In this document: positions 8,715-15,303 of the stretch, piece by piece
How positions within the stretch are numbered: position 1 is the stretch's first letter
Layout: each line of letters begins with the position of its first letter
Source of the DNA: DATLBY01 sp035526665
GTDB taxonomy: Bacteria; Acidobacteriota; Terriglobia; Bryobacterales; Bryobacteraceae
Direction: 5' to 3'
Assembly (NCBI GenBank): GCA_035526665.1
Contig: DATLBY010000359.1
Location: 1-19,531 of the forward strand
Length of the DNA stretch: 19,531 nt
Position numbers and translations under genes: made by a program
Notes under the pieces: model-generated
Databases searched by the model: none
Seen by the model: the letters and a program-made list of their open reading frames with translations, nothing else
What the model was told of the DNA's origin: nothing

Positions 8715-9650
8715 ATGAGACGCAGAGTGTTTGTAGGAAGCGCGTTTGCCGGCGTGGGGCTTACGGGAGCGTATGCAAAACCACCCAAACCGAAGTCAGG
8801 CGGTCTTGCGCTGAGAGAGTTCGGCAAAACAGGGGTGAAGGTAAGCCCAATTGCACAGGGCGGCGCGAGGATGGACCTGTTTCCCGACATACCCTCGGCG
8901 GCGGCTCATGTGCGTCGTGTTTACGACATGGGCGTGAACTATTTCGATTGTGCGCACAGCTACTGGGATGGCAAGTCCGAGGAAGCCTACGGGATGGGAT
9001 TGTCGGAGGTGCGGAAGCACATATTCCTGACAACTAAGTCCGGCAAGCGAACGCGCCAGGACGCCGAAGAGGAGTTGCATTCTTCTTTAAAGCGCCTGAA
9101 AACGGATTACCTGGACCTTTGGCAGATGCATGGCGTCCAAAACAAGGGCGAAATCGACCGCATCCTAAGTCCAGGGGGCGCGATGGAGGCCTTCGAGGCG
9201 GCCAAGAAGGCAGGGAAGTGCCGGTTCATCGGGTTTACAGGCCATTACGATCCGGAGGTGCATGCGGCTCTGCTGAAGGCCTATCCCAAATGGGACACCG
9301 TGCTGATGCCAGTACATGCCGCAGATCACGCCTATCTGAGTTTTGAGAAAACGGCTTTGCCCGTGGCAGCCGAGATGGGAATCGGAATTCAAGCAATCAA
9401 GGTTTTCTGCAAGGCATTTCTCCTGCGCTCATTAAGCCCAACCGAGTGTCTCCGCTACACCTTGAGTCAATCCGTTCACGTCGCTGTTTGCGGGAGCGGC
9501 ACCCAAGGTCAGATGGAGGATAATGTTCGCACCGTGCAGAACTTCAAACCGATGACCTCCGAGGAGATTGCCGATGTACGCAAGCGGGCCATTGTCGGCC
9601 AAGGAGTCTATACAGGTCCAACAATGGAATATTGGAAGCGGAAAGCGTAG
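8715..9650 (+). CDS. Tat-exported aldo/keto reductase
   Basis: The protein has 311 residues. The start at 8715 is chosen over the upstream ATG 8682 because AAGGAGGG ends four bases before it and because it begins directly with a twin-arginine signal (MRRRVFVGSAFAGVGLTGAYA). The remainder is an aldo/keto reductase barrel with the complete catalytic tetrad: Asp78 and Tyr83 in NYFDCAHSYWDGKSEE, Lys108 in FLTTKSGK, and His139 in LWQMHG. Such enzymes reduce or oxidise sugar aldehydes or ketones with NAD(P)H. Export via Tat is typical of enzymes folded with a bound cofactor, and related exported family members occur in Acidobacteria and Planctomycetes; the source of cofactor outside the cytoplasm is unclear. 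It is divergent from the receptor/PQQ locus, which suggests shared carbohydrate metabolism but not the same operon. Confidence 0.92.
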   Translation: MRRRVFVGSAFAGVGLTGAYAKPPKPKSGGLALREFGKTGVKVSPIAQGGARMDLFPDIPSAAAHVRRVYDMGVNYFDCAHSYWDGKSEEAYGMGLSEVRKHIFLTTKSGKRTRQDAEEELHSSLKRLKTDYLDLWQMHGVQNKGEIDRILSPGGAMEAFEAAKKAGKCRFIGFTGHYDPEVHAALLKAYPKWDTVLMPVHAADHAYLSFEKTALPVAAEMGIGIQAIKVFCKAFLLRSLSPTECLRYTLSQSVHVAVCGSGTQGQMEDNVRTVQNFKPMTSEEIADVRKRAIVGQGVYTGPTMEYWKRKA

Positions 9651-9731
9651 CAAAGTGATATAGTCTTCAGGCACAAGCGGCCATGTTCATCCATGTGCTG
9701 GGGGGATCTGAATTTCCCGAGGGGAACCACA

Positions 9732-10430
9732 ATGGTCAGACACTTATTCGTCCTTTGCTGCATGCTCTTCCTGCCTGCGCTGAACCTGAACGCCCAAGTC
9801 CTGTATGGCTCGGTGGTAGGGAATGCGATGGATGCGAGTAATGCTCCGGTTCCTGGTGCTGTGGTCCCCATCACCAGCCGGGAAACTTCGCAGTCCGGCG
9901 AGGCGGTCACAAACGAGTCGGGCAGCTAGAGTTTCCCGACGGTCGCGCGGGGCAGTTATGAGCTGAAGATCCGAATCGGTGCTGGTGACGGCGCAGACTT
10001 CCATTCTGCAAACGGACCGCTCCGAGGTCAGGTTGGAAGTCACCACCAAGGCGTTGGAAAACCTGCCGGTCCCTCCCGGCCGCAATTACCAGCAGATCCT
10101 GCGAACGCTGCCGGGCTTCACGCCGCCGGGCAACGCGCATTCAGTTCCCTCGAATCCGGACCGCGCTTTGACATTCAACGTGAACGGCAGCACCCGCAGT
10201 TCCAACAACACCCGGATTGACGGCGCAAGCTCCACGAACATTCAATTGCCGTGGGTGTCGGCGTATGTGGTGGGCTGGAGTCAATCGAAACGGTAAATGT
10301 AGGGACAAATGTTTTGGCGCCGAGCAGGGCTTGGCCGGCCGGCGGCGGTCAACGTGCAAACCAAGAGCGGGACCAACGATTTGCAGGGTCGGCCTTCGAG
10401 TACCACACGAATCCACGGCTCAAGGCGGCC
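9732..10430 (+). pseudogene. N-terminal remnant of a second TonB-dependent-receptor-like protein
   Basis: It opens at ATG 9732 with GAGGGG seven bases upstream and a signal peptide (MVRHLFVLCCMLFLPALNLN), then the carboxypeptidase-regulatory motif LYGSVVGNAMDASNAPVPGA. TAG at 9927-9929 interrupts NESGS*SFPTVARGSYELKI, where an aromatic residue is expected. About 35 codons are then missing near 9980, after which SESVLVTAQTSILQTDRSEV resumes in another frame. Next come LPVPPGRNYQQILRTLPGF, GSTRSSNNTRIDGAS and, after frameshifts near 10270, 10315, 10345 and 10395, GLESIETVNVGTN, AEQGLAG, VNVQTKSGTNDLQG and GSAFEYHTNPRLKA. Homology stops near 10425, where the inverted TPR remnant begins, so the plug end and the whole barrel (perhaps 800 residues) are gone. 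It is a dead fragment. Confidence 0.88.
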
Positions 10431-11102
10431 TTTGTCAATTCGCCCAATTTTCCGTACAGCGAGGTGAGATTAGCATGAGCCTGAACCAACCCGGGATCAA
10501 TCTCAAGAGCTCTCGTGCTCCGCGTCTGCCTCTGCCATGTTTCCGGACTGCTCCAGTGCGCGCTGCGCGGCGGAGGTGAGGCATTGCGCCGGCATTCAGT
10601 TCAGCCACTTCGCGCCGCAGTGGATCGTTCCCTGGGTCGTGGTGTGACCTTCGTACGCGCGAAGTGACGGCTCAATTCCTCCGTCCGGCCCTGCTGCCGA
10701 TAGGCAAAAGGGAGGCCATAGTGTGCCGCTCCGTAGTCGGGAAACAATTCACAGGCCTTCTGGCAATAGCTCAGCGACCTGGAACTCGAACCGATGGCTG
10801 TGTAGACGCGGCCTAAGCCATAATTTGCGGCCGCGCTATCCGGGTGCAGGTTCAAAATGGATGGATACTCTTGCTCGCTTTTGGGGAGACGAGCAGCGCC
10901 GACTGCTCTGGGCTAACACGTAGGCTGGCTCGATGCGCAACCTCACAGCCGGAAGGAATGCCGTCATATCTAGAGCGGGTAAGTCCGGCAGCCGTGGTTT
11001 CGTTCGCGTAAAGGATGGTGCAAGAAGAAGGAGGAGGACAAGGCCGGATAGCCAACTATCTTCCCGGAAAAAATTCGCCATGCTCATTTTTAAGAGAAGC
11101 AT
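10421..11102 (-). pseudogene. Remnant of a secreted TPR-repeat protein
   Basis: Read from right to left, the remnant begins with a signal-like segment (MANFFREDSWLSGLVLLLLL from 11081) and LPDLPALD...LPAVRLRIEPAYVLAQ. After frame changes near 10900 come EYPSILNLHPDSAAANYGLG, GRVYTAIGSSSRSLSYCQKA, CELFPDYGAAHYGLPFAYRQ and QGRTEELSRHFAR. After another frame change near 10640 come DPLRREVAELNAGAMPHL, then ALEQSGNMAEA and, after a further change near 10510, RALEIDPGLVQAHANLTSLY followed by GKLGELTKAA. Hydrophobic/Ala spacing and the DP-L-x-x-V-A-E-L-N-A-G linker match the TPR proteins of Acidobacteria that accompany ASPIC/UnbV proteins. Homology is lost near 10425 at the junction with the receptor remnant. 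At least three or four frame changes rule out a functional product. Confidence 0.8.
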
Positions 11103-11138
11103 ATTATCTGTCTGGGATTCGCTTACGCCCCCTAGTAT

Positions 11139-11144
11139 GGAGGT
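11139..11144 (+). promoter_or_regulatory. Ribosome binding site GGAGGT of the MBL-fold gene
   Basis: GGAGGT lies 12 bases before ATG 11157, at the long end of normal spacing. It supports this start, which also begins the signal peptide. No convincing promoter is visible in the short stretch upstream. Confidence 0.55.
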
Positions 11145-11156
11145 ACACTGGCAGAA

Positions 11157-12056
11157 ATGCTAAGACGTCTTGCGGCAGTTCTCCTGTTTTCGGTGCTATT
11201 GTTTGTGGCAGCCCGGGGACAGGCTGACCGGGTTCGCGAACTCGCTCCTGGCGTATACTTCTGGCAGGGCGACCGCGACAAGCGCCAGCCAGCCAACTGC
11301 ACCTGGGTCGTTTTCAAGGACTACGTTCTGGTAATTGACGCGAACTTCCCGTGGGGCGCGCGAGAGATCCTGCCGGCCATCAAAAGCACCACCAGCAAGC
11401 CGATTCGTTTTCTTTTCGATACTCACTATCATGGCGACCACGCGTATGGCAACTCATTGTTCGCCGACGCCGGTGCCACTATCATCTGCTCCGAGGTGTG
11501 CGCCGAGGAATTGCGAACCAAAGGGGCGCGCGGCTGGAACAACTGGAAAGATCCGGAACACAGTCTTGCGGGCGCCAGGCTGGAGCCGCCGGCTATCACC
11601 TTTACCGATGGTATGGTCTTCGATGACGGTAAGCAGCGCGTGGAAATCACCCGAGTGGGTCCGGCCCATAGTAAAGGAGACGCCGTGGCCTACCTGCCGA
11701 AGCAAAGGATTGTTGTCACGGGCGATTTGTGCGTCACCTGGCGATCCGGCAACAACGTGGCGGATGCCGATGCCGACCACGCCAACTGGATCAAGGTGCT
11801 GGAGCGAATAAGTCACTGGGATGTGATGACGGTGATTCCGGGCCACGGCACGCCGGCGGCTGTGAGCTCGCTGATGCAGCAACGCGAATATCTCTCCGAT
11901 ATGCTGAACCAGGTCCAGGCGGGGAAGCGGGCGGGAAAATCGGCTGACGAGTTGGCGAAGGAGATCGACCTGAGCAAGCACGGCTCCTTGGGAGCAAATG
12001 CCGAGGCCAACGCCAGTTCAGTACGCGCGGTCTATCGCCGGCTGGGACCCGGCTAG
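11157..12056 (+). CDS. Secreted metallo-beta-lactamase-fold hydrolase
   Basis: The protein has 299 residues and an N-terminal signal peptide (MLRRLAAVLLFSVLLFVAAR, likely cleaved near residue 21). The zinc site is complete: His90, His92, Asp94 and His95 in DTHYHGDHAYGN, His171 in GPAHSKGDAV, Asp190 in VVTGDLCV and His230 in VIPGHGTP. These are the hallmarks of the MBL superfamily; the early strand segment GVYFWQG also fits. The family covers periplasmic hydrolases of many kinds (quinoprotein-relay-like, lactonase-like and beta-lactamase-like), and the substrate cannot be told from sequence. It is the only intact gene in a 3.3-kb stretch of gene remnants, which suggests selection still keeps it. 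No operon partner: the flanking sequences are decayed genes. Confidence 0.9.
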   Translation: MLRRLAAVLLFSVLLFVAARGQADRVRELAPGVYFWQGDRDKRQPANCTWVVFKDYVLVIDANFPWGAREILPAIKSTTSKPIRFLFDTHYHGDHAYGNSLFADAGATIICSEVCAEELRTKGARGWNNWKDPEHSLAGARLEPPAITFTDGMVFDDGKQRVEITRVGPAHSKGDAVAYLPKQRIVVTGDLCVTWRSGNNVADADADHANWIKVLERISHWDVMTVIPGHGTPAAVSSLMQQREYLSDMLNQVQAGKRAGKSADELAKEIDLSKHGSLGANAEANASSVRAVYRRLGPG

Positions 12057-12143
12057 CCCGTCTTGTATGATGGCCCTGCCTTCGCGTCTAGAGCGGGCGT
12101 GCGTCATATCCGTAGGCAAGCAACACCCTTCTTCCCCCGCTGA

Positions 12144-12939
12144 TACCCGGCGCAAGGCAAGCGCCTCGGCTATGAGTGGATTGACAGTCCCAAGCCGAAT
12201 TACACCGTTGAGGGACTGACGCGTGAAACTCAGGGGGCATACTGCCGGGATGCAGTCCGCGCGCTTCCGAAGGCATCAGCGGCATCACCTTCCGAGTCCA
12301 ATGGCGAAAGCGGTGTGGAGGAAGGGAGCTACGACTTTTGGAAAACCGTCTTCGATTGAGTGGCGGCCTGTGGCCGCAAGGTCGAGATCGACATGCACGC
12401 CAAGGGCATAGATGAAACCATGCTGAAGATGGCGGTGGCAACACGCCAGCCAGTCAAGATATCTTCCAAATACTGGGCCGAATCTATGGGCATGCCCTAA
12501 ATGCCAGGCCGATATACGGGTCGGAATAGCCACGGGCGGGACGTACCGCGACCGGGCTGATGAAGTGCGGCCCCGGCTCCCGCAGTTTTCTCGGGTATGG
12601 ATATGGGAATCTGCTTCGCGAGGACGGCCCTGGAGCATCCATCGCATTTGGCCGGGCACCCAGCGGCTGATGTTGTGGGCGGATCCGGTCACGGCGGCCG
12701 CACACTCCGCGCATTCACCTTTTTGCGACAGCGGCGGCGTCGAGATCATGGAGCCGCTCTCGTTCAAGGGGTGGCGACATTCGAGGCTTGCGGGCGATCG
12801 ATGCGCCTATGCGGACACTTCTCTGAAACTGCGCTGGGATTGGGAAAAATATGTCTATAGGCATCGTGTCTGGGGACGGCTTCTCTACAATCCCGATACC
12901 GAGCCGGAAGTAGGGCAGCAATATTTGCGCAAAGAGTAG
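12144..12939 (+). pseudogene. Internal fragment of a large uncharacterised protein family common in Acidobacteria
   Basis: Conserved segments follow one another in two frames. From about 12160: LGYEWIDSPKPNYTVEGLTR, YDFWKTVFD, then TGA at 12357 (Gly expected), ACGRKVEIDMHAKGIDETML, ISSKYWAESMGMP and TAA near 12499. After indels between 12500 and 12640 the other frame gives HRIWPGTQRLMLWADPVTAA, GVEIMEPLSFKG, AGDRCAYAD, LRWDWEKYVYRHRVWGRLLY and NPDTEPE, ending YLRKE-stop at 12939. I recognise this motif set as a large acidobacterial-type protein, possibly a carbohydrate-active enzyme, but cannot name it. Both ends of the gene are missing: nothing recognisable lies before about 12144, and homology ends where an inverted fragment starts. 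Internal stops and frame changes make it non-functional. Confidence 0.75.
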
Positions 12940-13052
12940 CGTAGATTTTCCGGATGCAGCTTAATAGCATCCGCGGAGACGGCCTGTGCCGCTAGAAGTA
13001 GTAAAAATGCTCCGGGGAGCCGCGTATTCACAAAAGCGCGTGTCCGGACCAT
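12936..13052 (-). pseudogene. 5' stub of a secreted glycoside-hydrolase-like protein
   Basis: From ATG 13052 on the minus strand the frame reads MVRTRAFVNTRLPGAFLLLL, a signal peptide ending near QAVSADA, then IKLHPENLRYSL. The 'I-(K/R)-L-H-P-E-N-x-x-Y' motif is the usual start of mature secreted proteins with a DUF4038-like/glycoside-hydrolase barrel in Acidobacteria. Directly after it the frame enters sequence antisense to the end of the neighbouring remnant (YLRKE) and homology stops, so only about 40 codons are left. The open frame on to 12885 is a by-product of the neighbour. The family call rests on one short motif. Confidence 0.55.
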
Positions 13053-13076
13053 CGGATGTATAGTATCACCGGTAGG

Positions 13077-13095
13077 CGTAGGTGTCCGTCCTACG
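13077..13095. repeat. Inverted repeat CGTAGG-N7-CCTACG
   Basis: CGTAGG (13077-13082) and CCTACG (13090-13095) are perfect arms with a 7-base spacer, directly abutting TTGACA at 13096. The symmetry and position suit an operator covering a -35 box, but the arms are short and no second copy was found. Confidence 0.4.
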
Positions 13096-13124
13096 TTGAC
13101 ATGCAGCGATCTTCCAAATAAGCT
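13096..13124 (+). promoter_or_regulatory. Possible promoter for the dehydrogenase-aldolase pair
   Basis: A perfect -35 TTGACA (13096-13101) is followed 17 bases later by TAAGCT (13119-13124), a weak -10 box with three of six matches. It would leave a leader of about 225 bases containing the UUCG hairpin. Confidence 0.3.
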
Positions 13125-13162
13125 GTCGAATGGTCCGGCAATGATCACACGAAGAATGCGAA

Positions 13163-13187
13163 ACGGCTTCGGCCGTAATTCTTTTCT
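13163..13187 (+). terminator. UUCG tetraloop hairpin with short T-rich tail
   Basis: ACGGC (13163-13167) pairs with GCCGT (13172-13176) around a TTCG loop, forming the extra-stable C(UUCG)G hairpin. AATTCTTTTCT follows. The five-pair stem is short for an intrinsic terminator, so it may be a weak terminator, an attenuator in the leader of the next genes, or chance. Confidence 0.35.
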
Positions 13188-13355
13188 CCGGCCGGCAAGG
13201 GCGAGCCCAGGAGAAATTCGCGATGCAGAACTCTCCGGCTGGATGCGTACAGGTCCGGTAAACCGTATCGTGATCCCGGGACAGAAGGGCCCCGAGTTCC
13301 CAGTCTTCTGGGACTGGGTAATGGTACTAGATCTGAAAGGAACACGTCTCCCCGC

Positions 13356-14435
13356 ATGAGCTCCGCAAATAGCCGGTTCCGAGTTGCACTCTCGGCCGAT
13401 TTTCTCGATGGCGATGGCAAACTGGTTTTCCCCGACATTGGATTGTCTTTGCTCGACGGCGTGCCGGGTCTCAGTTACGAATTCCTAAATAAGTATTGGC
13501 CCGAATACGGTAGCGATCAACTCAAGGACTACGATGTAATTGTTTCTCTCAAGCCGCGCGTCACAGCTGCCTCGCTGGAAGGCGTGGATCGCCTCTGTGC
13601 GATCGGCCGCTGCGGTGTTGGCTATGACAACGTGGACCTGGAGGCGTGCACGGCTCGAGATATCGCCGTGTTCATAACGCCCGACGCTGTCGTGCGGCCC
13701 GTGGCGCAATCCATCGTGCTCTTTGTATTGGCGCTGTCTCATAATCTGGTCTTGAAAGACCGGATGATGCGTGAAGGTAAGTGGGCGGAAAGCTCGCGCC
13801 AACTGGGAAGGGGACCGAGAGGGCGCACCGTAGGGACCGTGGGCCTGGGGAACATTGCGTCGGAAGCAGTTCGACTTCTTCGGCCCTTCGATGTAGAACG
13901 CTTCCTGGCGTATGACCCGTATGCTCCGCCCGGCAAAGCCGCGGAACTGGGTGTCGCAGCAGTGCGCCTGGACGATTTGATGAGCTTGTCGGACTATGTG
14001 CTGATTAACTGTCCGCTCACCGCGCAGACACGCGGTCTGATAGGCGAGCGGCAAATCGCCCGCATGAAACCGGATGCCGTACTCATCAACACGGCTCGAG
14101 GCGGCATTGTGGACCAGGCGGCGTTAACCCGTGCGCTCACAGCCGGACGTATTCGCGGCGCCGCGCTCGACGTTTTTGAAAAGGAGCCGCTGGAGATTGG
14201 CTCGCCAATACTTGAGCTGGATAACGTGATCCTGACATCGCATTCCGTGGCGTGGACAGAAGAGTTGTTCCGGGACATGGGACGAGCCGACTGCGAGGGC
14301 GCTCTGTCTGTCTTTAACGGCCAGATTCCCAGGAATGTCGTCAATAAAGACGTTCTAAACCGGCCCGGCTTCCTGGATAAGCTGCGGGCCTATAAGGTTG
14401 CATACAAGGTGTCCAGCGAGGCGAGAGAGCAATGA
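13356..14435 (+). CDS. D-2-hydroxyacid dehydrogenase (phosphoglycerate-dehydrogenase-like)
   Basis: The protein has 359 residues. An N-terminal catalytic half (KDYDVIVSLKPRVT, IGRCGVGYDNVDLEACTARD) is followed by a Rossmann domain with VGTVGLGNIASEA at 159-171 and DPY after strand 2. The catalytic residues of the family are all present: Arg248 in INTARGGIVD, Glu275 in LDVFEKEPL and His296 in LTSHSVAW. It should catalyse NAD(P)-dependent interconversion of a D-2-hydroxyacid and a 2-keto acid in the cytoplasm; no C-terminal ACT domain is present, so a serine-pathway role is less likely than sugar-acid or keto-acid catabolism. Its stop codon overlaps the aldolase start (ATGA, 14432-14435), so the pair is translationally coupled. 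AAAGGA lies about 15 bases before the ATG, longer than usual; the upstream open frame also overlaps this start by ATGA. Confidence 0.93.
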   Translation: MSSANSRFRVALSADFLDGDGKLVFPDIGLSLLDGVPGLSYEFLNKYWPEYGSDQLKDYDVIVSLKPRVTAASLEGVDRLCAIGRCGVGYDNVDLEACTARDIAVFITPDAVVRPVAQSIVLFVLALSHNLVLKDRMMREGKWAESSRQLGRGPRGRTVGTVGLGNIASEAVRLLRPFDVERFLAYDPYAPPGKAAELGVAAVRLDDLMSLSDYVLINCPLTAQTRGLIGERQIARMKPDAVLINTARGGIVDQAALTRALTAGRIRGAALDVFEKEPLEIGSPILELDNVILTSHSVAWTEELFRDMGRADCEGALSVFNGQIPRNVVNKDVLNRPGFLDKLRAYKVAYKVSSEAREQ

Positions 14436-15244
14436 ATCGATTTCGGCAGCGGCTTCGTGACGGAGAAGTTGTCCTGGGTCAAATGGCGCTGGAGTTCTTC
14501 ACGCCTGGTTTGGGGCCCATGCTGGCGGCAGCGGGCATGGAATTTGTCATCTATGACATGGAGCACGGCCGGTGCGAGCTTTCGCTGGTAGCTGAGATGA
14601 TTGCATCCTGCCGCGGAAGCGACCTGGTCCCGATTGTCCGGGTGCCGGACCTGAACTTTCATCCGCTTTCCCGTGTGCTGGACATCGGCGCCCGCGGCGT
14701 GATGGTACCCCGGGTAGAAACCAGGGCGCAAGCCGAGGAGATTGTTGCACAGCTCAAGTACGCGCCGCAAGGAAAGCGCGGGGTAGCGCTCGGCTTGGCG
14801 CATGACCTTTACCGCCCCGGAGGAGCCGAATATTTTGCGCAGGCCAACGAAGATACCGCAGTCCTTCTTCTGCTCGAAACCGAGAAGGCGTTTGAGAACT
14901 TGGATGCCATTGTGTCGGTTCCAGGAGTGGACGTAGCCTGGCTGGGACATTTCGATTTGACGGTTTCGATGGGTATCCCGGCCCAGTTCGAGCATCCGCG
15001 TTTCCTGGCCGCGATGGATGCACTGGTTGCCTCCTGCCGCCGCCACCAGGTTGCGCCGGGCTTCCTTCCCGCCACGCCGGAATCCGCGCTTCATTGGATT
15101 CAGAAGGGATTCCGCGCGATCAGCCTGGGGAGTGATGTTGGGTTATTCTTGGATGCTTTGCGCAGATTTCGCACTAGTCTAACCGAAGGTCGACGCGAAC
15201 CGAACGCGCCAGCGCGGAAGGGCGGTAATTCGGGTTTTCCATAA
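14432..15244 (+). CDS. HpcH/HpaI-family class II 2-keto acid aldolase
   Basis: The protein has 270 residues with the TIM-barrel pattern of the HpcH/HpaI family: FVIYDMEHGRCEL (His45 as probable base), VPIVRVPD (Arg70), DIGARGVMVPRVET, the metal ligand Glu149 in LLLLETEKAFEN and Asp175 in WLGHFDLTVSMG. Members split 2-keto-3-deoxy or 4-hydroxy-2-oxo acids into pyruvate plus an aldehyde using a divalent metal ion. The GHFDL segment differs from the more common GPNDL, so the exact substrate class is open; 4-hydroxy-2-oxoheptanedioate and 2-keto-3-deoxy-L-rhamnonate aldolases are the nearest named relatives. Coupling to the dehydrogenase suggests a two-step route in which a 2-keto acid is formed or used and cleaved. 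The last 15 residues (PARKGGNSGFP) are a low-complexity tail. The convergent regulator ends 59 bases downstream. Confidence 0.92.
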   Translation: MNRFRQRLRDGEVVLGQMALEFFTPGLGPMLAAAGMEFVIYDMEHGRCELSLVAEMIASCRGSDLVPIVRVPDLNFHPLSRVLDIGARGVMVPRVETRAQAEEIVAQLKYAPQGKRGVALGLAHDLYRPGGAEYFAQANEDTAVLLLLETEKAFENLDAIVSVPGVDVAWLGHFDLTVSMGIPAQFEHPRFLAAMDALVASCRRHQVAPGFLPATPESALHWIQKGFRAISLGSDVGLFLDALRRFRTSLTEGRREPNAPARKGGNSGFP

Positions 15245-15303
15245 GACGCCGCGGAGGCTACCCGCATGGCAGCGTGAGATTTGCCGGTAAGTTTTCGCGG
15301 TAT
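15245..15303. other. Convergent gap between aldolase and regulator
   Basis: This 59-base gap separates two converging genes. I see no strong terminator hairpin with a T-run on either strand, although a bidirectional terminator would be expected here. Confidence 0.4.

Larger units (their letters stand above)
13053..13355. other. Leader region before the dehydrogenase-aldolase pair
   Basis: This 303-base stretch holds no confidently recognised gene. It contains a perfect inverted repeat, a TTGACA box, a UUCG hairpin with a short T-rich tail (all listed separately) and an open frame whose last third, TGPVNRIVIPGQKGPEF and PVFWDWVMVLDLKG, looks protein-like. That frame ends at TGA 13357-13359, overlapping the dehydrogenase ATG by four bases. 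It could be the tail of another lost gene or a small coupled ORF. Confidence 0.5.

Noticed and set aside
11015..11227. Small plus-strand frames running into the MBL start
   Set aside because: They cross the TPR remnant and the signal peptide region out of frame and have no protein-like content.
10969..12098. Direct repeat TCTAGAGCGGG at about 10969 and 12087 as a mobile-element footprint
   Set aside because: Only 11 bases, with no matching inverted repeats, transposase remnant or clear insertion boundary; chance is likely.
9927..12499. Stops where Gln, Gly or aromatic residues are expected, suggesting a recoded genetic code
   Set aside because: TAG, TAA and TGA all end intact genes in this window, and the in-frame stops occur only in genes that also carry indels, so these are pseudogene mutations.
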